A model generated the notes under the pieces. That model saw only the letters and a program-made list of their open reading frames with translations, made no database searches and was not told where the DNA came from. Positions 1-11,774 of a stretch of 64,000 nt of DNA are shown here, in pieces. The number at the start of each line of letters is the position of its first letter. Within the stretch, counting starts at the first letter, position 1. The DNA is from Chrysemys picta bellii (taxonomy: Eukaryota > Chordata > Testudines > Emydidae), in the NCBI RefSeq assembly GCF_011386835.1, contig NC_088800.1, positions 14,222,572 to 14,286,571 on the forward strand. The letters are read 5' to 3'. The position numbers and the translations under genes are program-made.

Positions 1-49
1 TCACGAGTAGTTGCTTGTGAGAAGGGTCCCTGAAGAGGGATGAGGAAGG

Positions 50-620
50 CAAGTGGGAGGGGAGGACAGAAAGAAACTAGAGGGTATAACTCTGCACCAC
101 AGTGTTGAGGACCCAACGGTCCAAAGTTATAAAGGCCCATGCAGGGAGGAACAAGCACTTCAGACAGCTACTATGAGGATAGCTGATGGGCATCGTTTTT
201 TTGCAGCGATCACAGGGTTTGAAGCCTGGGGATCAGTGTATGCCCCATCCCTAGGCTGAGTCCCGTCCGGGACTAACTAACTAATTAACTACACTAAGGG
301 AAACTACTACCAACTTTTAATTATTTACAGAAAAAAGTTTGACTCAACGAATTAAGAATGAGAAGGCTTGCCAAAGCAAGAGATGTTCCAGCACCGTCAC
401 TGGTGGTAAGAAGGAACTGAGGGTGGGGGGGCGCGGCAGCGATTCTTATACCGTGCCATATGGGTGCCACTCCAGAGGGCACCAGAGCTGGTCCCCTATG
501 GATACTGCTGAGGGAAAAATGTCCTGCACCAGGGCCTGTGGCAAGCACACACACCTACAATGGAATGGACATGAGCAAGCACTCGAAGGAGAAGGGGAGA
601 CATTTAGGTACAAATTGTTT
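50..620 (-). repeat. Unclassified interspersed repeat fragment
   Basis: Read on the minus strand this block contains cttcgagtgcttgctcatgt, a TATA-like segment near 450, and a short tandem of tagttagttagt near 275-290. The wording is familiar from dispersed copies in turtle genomes and resembles the 5' or promoter part of a retroelement. No reading frame or terminus is recognisable, so the class is left open. Confidence 0.35.
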
Positions 621-3414
621 GAGTAATCAGCAGCAGGGTGAGAACAAATTCTGAAATATTCCAAGAGGCATCTCACGCAACTTCAGTAGATTAGTCATTG
701 TTGAAAAAAAACAACCCCAAACTAACCCCAGTGCTGTGTTTGCTGGGGTCTCATGGAAAAGAGCATTGCTTAGCAGGAGTTACATTGTTCTGCTATAAGA
801 GTGATCCGATTTGCATGTAATGTCGGACAGTGAATACACAAATATTTCTTTGGAGCAGCAAGGGTCGATATTAAAGGCTTCCCATGTCTCCTTAAAATCC
901 CCACTGTATGTTAAGCCATGCGAGCAGGCATACGCGCACACAGTTAATTGGAGTGTTACGGTATTAAAGCATTACACAAACAAACAGGGACAGTTTTCAT
1001 AAGCTAGAAAATCCTTGAGTATGTTGTAATTAGCCAGGCTTGTTAAACCTCTTAATAAGCAATAGATAATAAGTGACTACTGCCCCTGCACATGGCTGGT
1101 CTTTAGATGGAAGTGCAGAAATTAGGTATTCATAAGTGAAATGAGTTAGGGGATCTCAGGTTAGTCTGCAAAAGAGTATTTAATATTCATCATGATAAGG
1201 AGTCTTGGCTCAGGAGAGGCCAGAGTTGGGATCAACTTAAGAGTGTTCCATAGATCACATTTTCCACATTGTGACTTTAATTCAATACTATGTCTCATGA
1301 TACTCATTGCATGCTCCCCCCAGTCCATACACTTTTGCTTCATCGGGTTTAATGTAGCGTGCTTTTGCCCTTGTTGCACTTAGCATCACAGGAAGATCTT
1401 GGTGGAAGGAGGAAAATTGTTTTCCTTAAAAAGCTGGCACCTAGACCCCAGGGAAGGCTGGATGCTGAAATTTTCACTTGCACCCAACTTCCATAGGAAG
1501 GAACAGGACAGAGTAAATCTGCAATTGACCAACAAGGAGTCCTGCAGTCTTCTGAACGCTCCTTAAATTGCTTTCTCCTGTGCTCAAGCCAAGCACTATG
1601 GGAGCCTGGAGAGGGAGGGCAAAGCGGCTTTATGAAACACTGAATCTATGCGAGCCAGCTAAATGCAGCTGCAGCTCTTCCATTCCATTTCCAGAGCTCA
1701 TCTGGATTCTGTTTTAGCCTCTCTCAGTTCTTTGTTCAGTAACAAACCCAACTGGGCCTGCTGCCTTGGATTCTAGTCCACATGCAGCATTTAGGAGTTT
1801 TTAAAGGTGACCTGCAAAGGAAGTTGAAAATTTGGTCCTATACGTACTTCTCCCACCCCTTCGTTATGATGGATCCAAGAAGGCCTGAAAGGTTTTTGTC
1901 AAACCTTTCGTTATTTTTCTACGTTAGAAATAGCAGGCGTTTCACGTCTGTTTTTCCCTGGCTGTTGCAGAGCTTGTTGCTGTATGCCCTCACAACCTAA
2001 CTGAAATGGAGGGCTGCTGAGGCTTAGACACAATGACATTTATCCCACCTGTTAATCAGGCGTTGCCATTAAATAGGTGTTAACAATAGCCAATGTAAAG
2101 CAAAGGGTTTAAGCTTTTCCTCTCTTGGCTCTTGTGGTGCATCATTTTACTACCTCTCCAGTCATCACTGAGTCTTCCAGAGCTGACACGATCTGAATTT
2201 CTAAAGCAGGAGAACAAGGAGAGGGGGAAAAAACAAAAAAAAATCATGTTTTGAAGGAACTCCCCCATCTTCCAGTCTCTCTCTTGACATCATAAAGAAG
2301 CAAAACAAAACAGAAGTGAAAAGCAACGCCCTTTGTTCCAGGTCACCTTTAAAAGACACATCCTTTGTTCATGTGAATTTCAATGCGGGTGAGAAGTGCC
2401 AGAGAAAGTTCTGCATATGGAAGACCTCATTTTGTCCACAGGACAGGACAAATGCAACACAAACTTCTTCCCCTGAATCCCTGACCACAACATCATGAGC
2501 CACTCAGTCACTGGCCTCGGCTGCCTTCCAACAATGTAGTGGTGGGTTTTGTGACGTGGACACCTGTCCACAAAGAACTAGGCTGAGATCCACAACCTCA
2601 GTTCACATAGGCCACCAAACAGCCACGTGATGGCAACAGTTTTCACCCACAACAGACCTGGGCCACATGGGAACTGGCAGCCCAGAAGTGAAAGCCTCCA
2701 TCTCTCTTTTACCAGTCTTGTGAGCCATCCAGTCCCTCAAAGCAAACCCTTTAGTCAAATAATCCTTGCACTGTGGCTCTGACTGCACACTCCAATGTTA
2801 ACCCTTTTCTGTCCAGATACCACCCTGGTGATAACTGATTCTGGAGACTCCCTCCTCTCTTCCTAACCCCATCCCACGCCAATACAGCTGAGCTCTCCTC
2901 GTCAGCACTGCTGCTGCGCATGCTCTCTAGGGGATGCTGTTGGGTTCTTTTTAAGGCCAGCTGCCGGTTATCACACCGAGAGAAGCAGCTGATTAGCTCC
3001 TGCTTTTTTGATACAATTATCTACTGAAAACAGACAGCACATCAGAGAACGTTATCTTTAGAAAGAGAGAGAGAGCCCGAAAGTAAAGGTTAAGAGTGCA
3101 GAGAAAAAGTACTGCCAGTTCAAGATCTAGTACAATAACTAATGGAATGTTCCCTGCCTCAGACCCTCAGCCTTTTCTTCAGCTCTGGCGCTTGGTTTCA
3201 TCTATTGGGCTATAAATGATTCATGGACCTTTTAAAAAAAATATCATGGAACTAAGTCAGAATCTGTGTTCAGAGGATTGTAAGGCAGCCTGGTGTGGTG
3301 CTGAGTGGCTCCTGGGCCCTCTCTCTCTTTTTTGCCTGGGCCAGGCCTCCCCTTTGTGGGGGAGGGGGAAAGAAGTCCTCAGGGTTTGACATTTTTTTCT
3401 CTGACACTGCAGGC

Positions 3415-4713
3415 TGTGACGATGTATCCCATAATGTTTTATGGGAATATGAGATAACTGGAGTATGTCTTATGCTACATGTACCATGTAACTTATCTCT
3501 GTAAAGGTTATGGTCTACTGAATCTATTCATCCTATTTGTACACATATATCATTTTTGTACTTGAAGTTATGAATATTGGCTGTATACTTGCTTGATTTC
3601 TAAGTAAGCTTTGTAAGGCATTTGGTCAGCTTCTTTAGAAAGAAAGGAGTACTTGTGGCACCTTAGAGACTAACAAATTTATTATAATAAATAATATTAT
3701 TTATTTTTGCAGATACAGACTAACACGGCTGCTACTCTGAAACCTTCTTTAGAAAGGAATTTGCAAAGTTAAGTGCCCAATCAAGGAGCACTTAAGGAAC
3801 AATGGATCTTGGTATGCTCCAATTCACATAAGAAGTCTACCTGAGGACGTTCAAGGTAGCATGCGAACCATGGCTACTACCTGTAGTTCTGAGTCATGCA
3901 TGGACCTGTGACTCGCCCATGTGACTCCAAAACTCCATCTTGGAGCTACACTTTGCATAGGAATGAGGAGGGGGTCTCCACCCACAAGAGAACGTCTATT
4001 TAAACCCCTGGGAGACCCCTCCATTTCATCTTCAGCTGGCTAAAGAGAGAGCCTCTCCACACCCAAAGATACCTGAAAGAAACTGGAACAAAGGACAGTA
4101 CCTACGGGGTGTGAGTAATCGCTGGACCCAGGCTAGCAGGAGACTAGTCTGTAAAAGGAAGCTTACTGGAACTGGTGAGGTGTTATTTGTATTAAGTTTC
4201 TTAGACAGACTTGCATGTTCTATTTTATTTTACTTGGTAGTTCACTTTGTTCTATCTGTTACTACTGGAAACCACTTAAATCCTACTTTCTGTATTTAAT
4301 AAAATCACTTTTTACTTATTAATTAACTCAGAGTATGTGTTAATACCTGGGAGGGAGGGGCAAACAGCAGTGCATACCTCTCTATCAGTGTAATAGAGGG
4401 TGAACAATTTATGAGTTCACCCTGTATAAGCTTTATACAGGGTAAAATTGATTTATTTGGGTTTAGACCCCATTGGGAGTTGGGCATCTGAGTGTTAGAG
4501 ACAAGTACACTTCTGTAAGCTGCTTTCAATTAAGTCTGCAGCTTTGGGGCAAGTAATTCAGACCCTGGGTCTGTGTTGGAGCAGATGGGCGTGTCTGGCT
4601 CAGCAAGACAGGGTGCTGGGGTCCCAAGCTGACAGGGAAAGCAGGGGCAGAAGTAGTCTTGGCACATCAGTCTGGCAGTTCCCAAGGGGGTTTCTGTGAT
4701 CCAACCCATCACA
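3415..4713 (+). mobile_element. Solo LTR of an endogenous LTR retroelement (about 1185 bp without its insert)
   Basis: The element begins TGTGACGATG and ends CATCACA, the TG...CA ends typical of LTRs. It is flanked by a perfect 5-bp direct repeat CAGGC at 3410-3414 and 4714-4718. A TATA-like TATTTAAA lies at 3997-4004 and AATAAA at 4298-4303, consistent with U3-R-U5 order on the plus strand. There is no internal coding region, so recombination between two LTRs probably left this solo copy. A small retroelement with its own 13-bp target duplication interrupts it at 3643-3756. Gypsy versus retrovirus origin is not decided here. Confidence 0.85.
3643..3743. mobile_element. Small Penelope-like retroelement fragment with internal inversion, inside the solo LTR
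   Basis: A forward piece (aaaggagtacttgtggcacc... to about 3685) joins an inverted head piece (gcagatacagactaacacgg ... ctctgaaac) through an AT-rich junction. Perfect 13-bp direct repeats cttctttagaaag flank it at 3630-3642 and 3744-3756. The inverted head and long target duplication indicate target-primed reverse transcription with a 5' inversion. The repeat family is the same as at 35711-36148. The Penelope-like assignment is inferred. Confidence 0.75.
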
Positions 4714-5039
4714 CAGGCTATTTGCCGGGCAGAGCTGCCTTCCTGCACCCCAGGCCTCAAAAGCTCATCACTGAGGACTCCAGCTCAGTCTGTTAGCAGC
4801 ACAGGAAACAGACTAATTCCTGACACCCTCCCAACGTCAAGAACATCTCCCATCTCCACTGAATCATTACAGCAGCGAGTTATTACTCCTCAAGGATACC
4901 TCACGGCTTCCCCAGTGTCAGATATCGACAGTGTTCCCCCTCTTCCCACGGGACTGCAGTAGTTTTTAAATACCTATCCCAGAACATCACAGACTCCCTG
5001 CGAGGGAGTTAAGAATTATTACACCCTACATATTATTAC

Positions 5040-5150
5040 AAATGAGGAAACACATGGGTAGAGACTTACCTCTAGGTTACACGGTTATCTACTGGCAGAG
5101 CTGAGAAGAAAACCCAAGACTTCCAGTCTAGCCTACTACATCATACTCCT
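5040..5150 (-). mobile_element. MIR/CORE-SINE fragment
   Basis: The plus strand reads caaatgaggaaacacatggg ... actggcagagctgagaagaaaacccaagacttcc. This order of 'gaggaaac', 'gttaca' and 'tggcagagctg' elements is that of the MIR core in reverse orientation. It is an old, diverged fragment. Confidence 0.55.
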
Positions 5151-5379
5151 TTTGAAACCCTGCCCCTGATCTAGGAAAATCAACACCACTTCTAAGCCTG
5201 GCAATATTTACTGCTTTCTGAGCATGGGCCCGCGCATACACCCCCTGCACCATGACTGAAGAACATCCATCTCCCTTCTCACTCCAAACATCTGCCATCC
5301 CAGTGAAGGAGATGGACCTTCCAAGACAGATGAGACATCTCTGCTCTACTACAGTGAACTGAGCATGGTGAAGCACCAA

Positions 5380-5433
5380 ACCCTCATTCAAAAGAGAGGA
5401 GGAGAGTCAGTCCTCATTCAAAAGAGAGGAGAA
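5380..5433. repeat. Short direct duplication
   Basis: The motif cctcattcaaaagagaggag occurs twice, about 32 bp apart (from about 5380 and about 5413). This looks like a local tandem duplication of unique sequence. Confidence 0.8.
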
Positions 5434-5668
5434 AACCAGCAGACAGAGAACCCATCCCTTACTCTGTTCATCCTAAAGAGGCGGTCAGCCAAGGATGGGT
5501 TTGGAAGCTAAGACCCTTCTCCCTTGTGTCACCCATGGATCCTGGAAGAAAGCAGAAAGGCTGAATACTCCCATAATTCTGCCTGGGAGGGCCGACCCCA
5601 AGATCTCTCTCACTGGCTGTTTCTCTTCAGTGCTTTCCAGGGAATGAAAGAGCTCAGTGAGGCAGATT

Positions 5669-5853
5669 GGGTACATCTACACTGCAACGTAAGCCTGTGT
5701 TTGAGCCTAACCCCCTTGTGTCTAAACTGCAATTGTGCTAACCCAGGGCTTGGATCCAGGGTCCCAGGACCCTGCAGGGCTGGAGGGTCCAAGCTCGAGG
5801 TAAGCCAGGATCCAGGGTCCAAACCCTATTGCTTTGCAGTGTAGATGCAGCCC
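5669..5853. mobile_element. MITE with ATCTACACTGC-type termini
   Basis: The left end GGGTACATCTACACTGCAA and the right end read in reverse, GGGCTGCATCTACACTGCAA, form imperfect terminal inverted repeats. The interior is about 185 bp, GC-rich and non-coding. No clear target duplication could be read. It resembles the GTCTACAC group elsewhere in the window. Confidence 0.7.
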
Positions 5854-7301
5854 CTCTTAGACAACCGCAAGTATCCCACAATTCCGTGGGACAACTTCCT
5901 TAGTCCTCTCTATCCCAACAGTCTGCAATCCACTCCATTGAAAAGGAAGTGACACCCCCTTTACAAAGGGCAGCAGCTCAGGTCAGCGTTAACCCATTCC
6001 TTCTGATCATCAATCTGCAAGAACACTATCAGAGAGCCTCCTGGGCTTGCAATGGAGAGTGAACTGATCAAACCTTTTGCAAAGCGAGCTACTTCCTGGT
6101 AACATGCAGGGCGGGCAGTAAAGTTTTCCCACAGTGCACCACAATCCTAGGGCTAGAGTGACCACATTTTGGGGGAGGGGCATTATACACTGGGGTCAAA
6201 TCCACCAAACTCACTTTTGCTGTCGATTTAAGCCAGATTTGAACTCAATGTGTCATATACAGTAGCTTCCTGGAAGGTGAAAATTCAACACTTACCTAGA
6301 TCTTTAAAAGAGCTCCTTTCTCAATCGCCTGCAATGTCTGCATGCTGTCAGATGTGGTGTCTTTGGGGGATGAGTATCTTTGGAGTTATTGTGGCATTGT
6401 TGGGCATACGTGCTATGCCTGAACACTTTTAAATGTGCAAACCTCTTTGGCACCAATTGATCAGGAAATGTGTCCTGGGAAGCACAACGCAACTATGCAG
6501 TTACTTCTCCATTCTGTGGGGCATTGGACAGCATCGCACCAATCCAGGATTGGCTTTCATCTGCTTATACGAATGTACAGCTGTTCCAAAGACCCCAAAA
6601 TATTGCCAGAAACTGATGGCAGCAAAACCAAAATGCATTCTTGGTCCAAAATATCTCTGACTGCACTTAAGTACCAGGCACAAAGACCACACAGGAAGTG
6701 CGAGCAGAAAAGCCACCTTTAGCAGTTTGCCCAGCATAACAAACTCACCTGTTGTGATGTTTGGAACACTGGCACACCATTGGCATGTGGTCATTGCTAT
6801 TATTTATTAGTAGTATTGCTGGAGTGTCTACAGGCTTCAATCAGGGACCAGGGCTAGGCACACAGAGACCAGCAGCAATACAGCACCATGCATTCAATAC
6901 ATGTTGTGTTAGGATGACATGCCGGCCCTAAAAAAGTGCTGCAGAACACTTTATTTCTTACCTAGTCAGCTCAAAGAGTGCGACTATCCTCATTTCTTAG
7001 TTTGGGGATACTCCCAGTAAAATCAGGGCAGGTGGCAGGCAGCCCTTGTTTTACTTCTGCTTCTATGGGACTGACACTGCCTTTAATAGAGCTGGTCAAA
7101 GAGGTAAAAAGTTTTTAAAAAACCACAGTTGTTATGACTAAAAGCAATAGTTCAGGTGCATTCATGGGCTCCGATTCTTGTTACTCATGAGTATGTGGGC
7201 AGCTTGCAGACACGCAGGAAAATATTCCTAAACCCCAAAACTGTCAGCACTAATAAGATTCTCTGTCCAAAAATGCGTTACAAACCTTTGTTATCCATCA
7301 C

Positions 7302-8149
7302 TGTCACAATTATATAGAGCTAGCTGCACCCCTGCCCCTTTCAAGTCTCTCTGAATGCAGCCACCTCAAGTGTCAGGTCTCTTGCCCTACCTGTCTCAGG
7401 ATAGACTCTGGTGATTCTCCCACAATGCCCCTTATACCAATTGCCTATCACCCTGGGTTTTGGGTACCTACCTTTCTTCCTTTCGGGAACCTTTGACCAG
7501 TGATACAATGACCAACAGCCTCTTAAAACAAAGTGGTTTTACTTAGCAGCTACAACAGAGCATTACATGAAAATGAGTTAAAACAACCACCACCATCTAT
7601 CTTACCTAAAGTACTACCATCTTGTAATGGTGACCCAGGGTTAATTTCTTCAGCCAGGCTGGCAGGCTCTGGTGTCTGAGAGTGACTCCCAGTCTGGGTC
7701 TCTCTGACTCCCCTAGAGAGAGTCTCTGACTCCCTATATCAACCACACACCCCTCCCTTTGTCTTCCTGGATTCTTTAGCAAGTGTACATGGGTCCTGCC
7801 CACTCCCCCTGTTCAGACTAGTTTGTGGGCTGCCCAGGGATCCGACTAGAGCCATTAAGGCTACTGGGTCTGGTATTGTCTCTTAATGACACTTAAGTGC
7901 ATGCTATTAGGTGACTATTAAACCGGGCCTCCTTCTGCTTGCTATAGGTGGGTAGGCTCTGCTACTCAGACAGATCCCTAGGGTGAAATATCCATCCCCA
8001 TATATGGTACAGAAATACCACGCTAGTGACTGATCCAGTACAGTAGTAGTAATTGTTCAATAGCACCTTCACATTGGTCATCGTCACTATTTTCCTGTTT
8101 AAAAACTTTCAGTCATCCAATCAGAGAGCAGAAACAATACCACGGACCA
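7302..8149 (-). mobile_element. Possible second solo LTR (848 bp)
   Basis: The block starts tgtcac and ends gacca, giving TG...CA ends, and is flanked by the 5-bp direct repeat atcac at 7297-7301 and 8150-8154. Read on the minus strand the middle contains a segment like the R/U5 of turtle retroviral LTRs (gctgctaagtaaaaccactt). The boundaries rest mainly on the short target duplication, so they could be a chance match. Confidence 0.45.
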
Positions 8150-11100
8150 ATCACACAACACAATAATGAATATTTGAAGCAAATTGTTCTAGAAAAAAGG
8201 CACAATGTGCTGAAAGATATCCACTGAAACCATGGGGCAAATCCCTATGAATAACCCACATGTTCGCAGAAACCAGAATCAGGTCACATATGACTCACTA
8301 ACCCCCAAATGAATCATTTAACCAGCTCTAATAATGAATTCCTTTGCTTTGTTCAAAACAACCAGGATTCGCTCCTGCTGATTAGTCAGCAGTTACAGTT
8401 ACTAGTTCAAAACCGATATCAAAGTTCAAAATAATAGTCTTGTACTTGGCATTTTGCTTTAGTGCTGGAAAGATCATCATCTTTTCTTGTCAAGGAAATA
8501 ATCTGCCATATATTTACTAAGGCGGGAGAACTAGTTCTTTCAAACTAAGAACTGAAATAAGTCTTAACCCCAAAACCAAACCAAACTCAATTAAGGGTGT
8601 TTTAGATTTCTGCTCGGCCTTTAATCTTCCTGGCTTACAGCTGAGTCCTGGTCCCTGTAAAGTCAATGGCAAAGCGCCCATTGATTCAAACAAAAGCAGG
8701 AGGAGATCACTCACTGGATGGAAGCAAACATACCAAACTCCTATGAGTGAAGACCACTCTTGTGGTATATTCAAGTTAGTGAAATCCAAAACTAAACATT
8801 TAATCAGGAGATGAAGTTCCCATTCTGAGATTCCAGCAACACTAGAGAAGCTCCACAACTGAACCTCTGAAAGATCTATGTGTTGGCCTTCCTGCCACTT
8901 GTTTCTTTCCTGGCATTAAATGGTGAACAGTTCCTGTGTAAGAGAAATGCTAAGGAGGGTAACCTAAATTTTTGAGCATCTGACAGAATGAAATGGCCAT
9001 ATATTGGCTCAAATCCATCCTTGGGCTAAAGCCACCAAAGCTGATAGACTTCCATCATGGATGGATATGAACCATTGTCTGTACAGCTCAATCAGAGCAT
9101 GGATGGCTGAAAACGCAGCTGACTGAGAACTGGTTACTCTGGGGAATTTAATGTACCACTGGCCATCACGGCAACACTAAAGAGATTGTCGAAGCAGGAG
9201 TCTATCTGCACGCAGAGCAGCAGCTCTAAACAATATGTCTGGGGCTCAGGATGCAGATGCAAGAGGGGGAAAAGCTGTGGAACTTGAGAGTTAGCCCAAA
9301 GAGCTGGAGGGTGGAGGAAAGGAGAAGCTATTTCCCCTTTAAAGTGGCTGTATTCATTTTCCTGTGACTTGTTAAACTTTTCTGTCAATTGATCAGCGCC
9401 TGGAGGCATCGGTAAATATCGAGGTAACAAGGATTCCTTGGCTCATTACTTAAGCCACAGCTGGAACAGTTCAAAGCGTTAAACAAAAATGAAGTCGCCC
9501 TTCATTGATTTCTCTCTCGCGCTCCTTTCTCTGCTCCTTCAAGCCTGAGTTTAAAGCTTGACTGCTGTATCGAGGGCTCTTTATCCTCTGCTAATGCCAG
9601 GGCTTAACCCATGAGATCTGCAGCTTGCACTTGGTACAAATCGAAATGGAGGGATGATGTTCTGCTGCACTTAGCTGACAGAGGTAGGAGTTTCTTTGCA
9701 GTTTGCCCTGTCCCTGCCCAGTGGACAAAAGAAGAGGCTGGGAGCATGGAGAACTTAGGGGCAGGATGGGGGAGGGAAGCAAGGAGTGGGGCTTTCTTGA
9801 AAGGAGCCTTATTGGTTTCTCTGGGATGATGTGCTGATCAGTGCTAATGGCCTCCTAGATCAACAAAACAGTGGTCAGAGTTTCTGAGCTCACCCTGTGC
9901 AGTTTGGGGAAATAGAACTGGACGGAGTGCAGGCAAGTGCCTGTAAAAGCTTCCAGAGTACGCTCTGCCAGCACCTCAGTCCCGACCTCCGCCACCCTCT
10001 CCTGTTCCACACAGCTCTGCCCATGCACCTCAGTCTTGGTCAGACTCATTTTACATAGAAGCTTACTTGGCAATTAGCTTACACTACTGATGTCTCAATA
10101 ACCATGAAGTCCTAATACAAATATTAGTGATCCACCGCCAGGTACAAAAAACCCCAAATCCACCAGCAAGCACAATGAGAACCCCCGCGGCTTCTTTCAA
10201 GCACTAAGACACAACTATGCCTGCTTATCTGGGGTTCACAGCTTCCAAAATACATTGAGGTCATGGGAATTCACATGCTTGGAGAAATCAGCTTCCATGG
10301 AAATGCAAGGCGGGTGGACTGGGCCATAATGCCAAGCTACAGTAATCCATTATCAGGTCCTGGCTGGCAGCATTACGGATCTGTGAACCCCAACCAGGGA
10401 ACTGGCACACTGGGCAAAGGGGAAGATTAGGGTGAGCTCCCATTGGCTGCATGCTTCCAGCACACCTGGGGTCCGGCACCCAGTGCAGCAGTGAGTTGGT
10501 CAGCCTCTGTATGAGGTTGTGAATCATGCCCACTCCCCCCCAGAGGAGCACATCCCCTCCTCTCTGGGTACACTGGCACAGGGCCTGAAGTGAGCGGGAG
10601 ACTGAAGGGCACCCTGGGCTCAACAAGACCTTGTTGCTGTCAACCCCAGCACCCATTCACCAGGCACAGAGATACTGTAATTAGAAGCACAGGCAAAAAC
10701 CTTCTCATGGCGCCCGTGCGATGCGTGTGTTTGAAAGTCAGCTCAGGACATTAGAGAGGCAGACTGATGCCAGACCATGGTACCTTATTTTATTCACTGG
10801 GGGCCAGTGTGAGACCATCAAAACTTCCTTGGGCCTTTTCAGGAGAGTTACAGTGAAACTGCTCCTACAACATCCCACTGCTGTCAGTTCAAATATCTCC
10901 CATCAGCACCGTTCTGGAGTTCCTCCCCTCCTTTCGCATATGCACACATGTACACATACAGGTTGGTGTGGTGGTGGTGACAGCGTTATGAAAATGACAG
11001 CTCCCACTGACAGCCTCATAGGCACAGCTGTCACCATCCCTCCAGTTTACCAAGCCTGACAGATCAAGCCCTGGGGCAACTGAGACATTTGTCCACTTAG

Positions 11101-11505
11101 ACAAAGATGGGGAAAAGGCTGAGTAAAACAAAGTTACCTTCATCCCCACTCCACATGCCATTCGCAGCCATCAGCTTAACGGGATAGCTCTTCCGGATGG
11201 AGGATCCTTGCTGGGACATCTGCTCTGGCACATGCACATGTAGAGCTGAGGCAAGCTTCAGAGACCCAGATAAAATGAAGAACTAAGAGCCACCACTCGT
11301 TCCTCCATCCTCTGGCAAAGGAGCCCGTCTTTGTAAGCCCTTAAATTGCCCGTTAGCCTGCTGTGTCCCAGAGAGGGAGGTCATTGGAGATAAGTGCTGA
11401 TGGGTGGCCGGGAATCACTAGCTATTCAGACACGTAGTCAGCAGAGCCACAGTTCTATGAGAAGACCAGCCTCCAAACCAACGTGGGTGACAGAGCCAAG
11501 CATCA

Positions 11506-11774
11506 GGGCAGGTCTACACTACAGCGGGGATCGACGCTCTGAGATCGATCCACCGGCGGTCGATTTAGCGGGTCTAGTAAAGACCCGCCAAATCGACTGC
11601 AGATCGCTCTCCAGTCGACCCCTGTACTCTACCCCCAATGAGAAGAGTAAGGTAAGTCGACGGGAGATTTTCTCCCGTCGGCCCCTCATGGTGTAGGCCC
11701 CTCATGGTGTAGACCCCACAGTAACCCGACCTAAGGAGCGTAGGTCGACATACCGCAGTAGTGTAGACATAGCC
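11506..11774. mobile_element. PIF/Harbinger-type MITE (269 bp)
   Basis: The termini GGGCAGGTCTACACTAC and, from the right, GGCTATGTCTACACTAC are inverted repeats. A 3-bp direct repeat tca flanks the element (11503-11505 and 11775-11777). The interior is rich in TCGA/GTCGAC motifs and hairpins and has no ORF. A 16-bp internal duplication (cccctcatggtgtag) lies near 11684-11712. The superfamily is inferred from the 3-bp target duplication. Confidence 0.8.
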
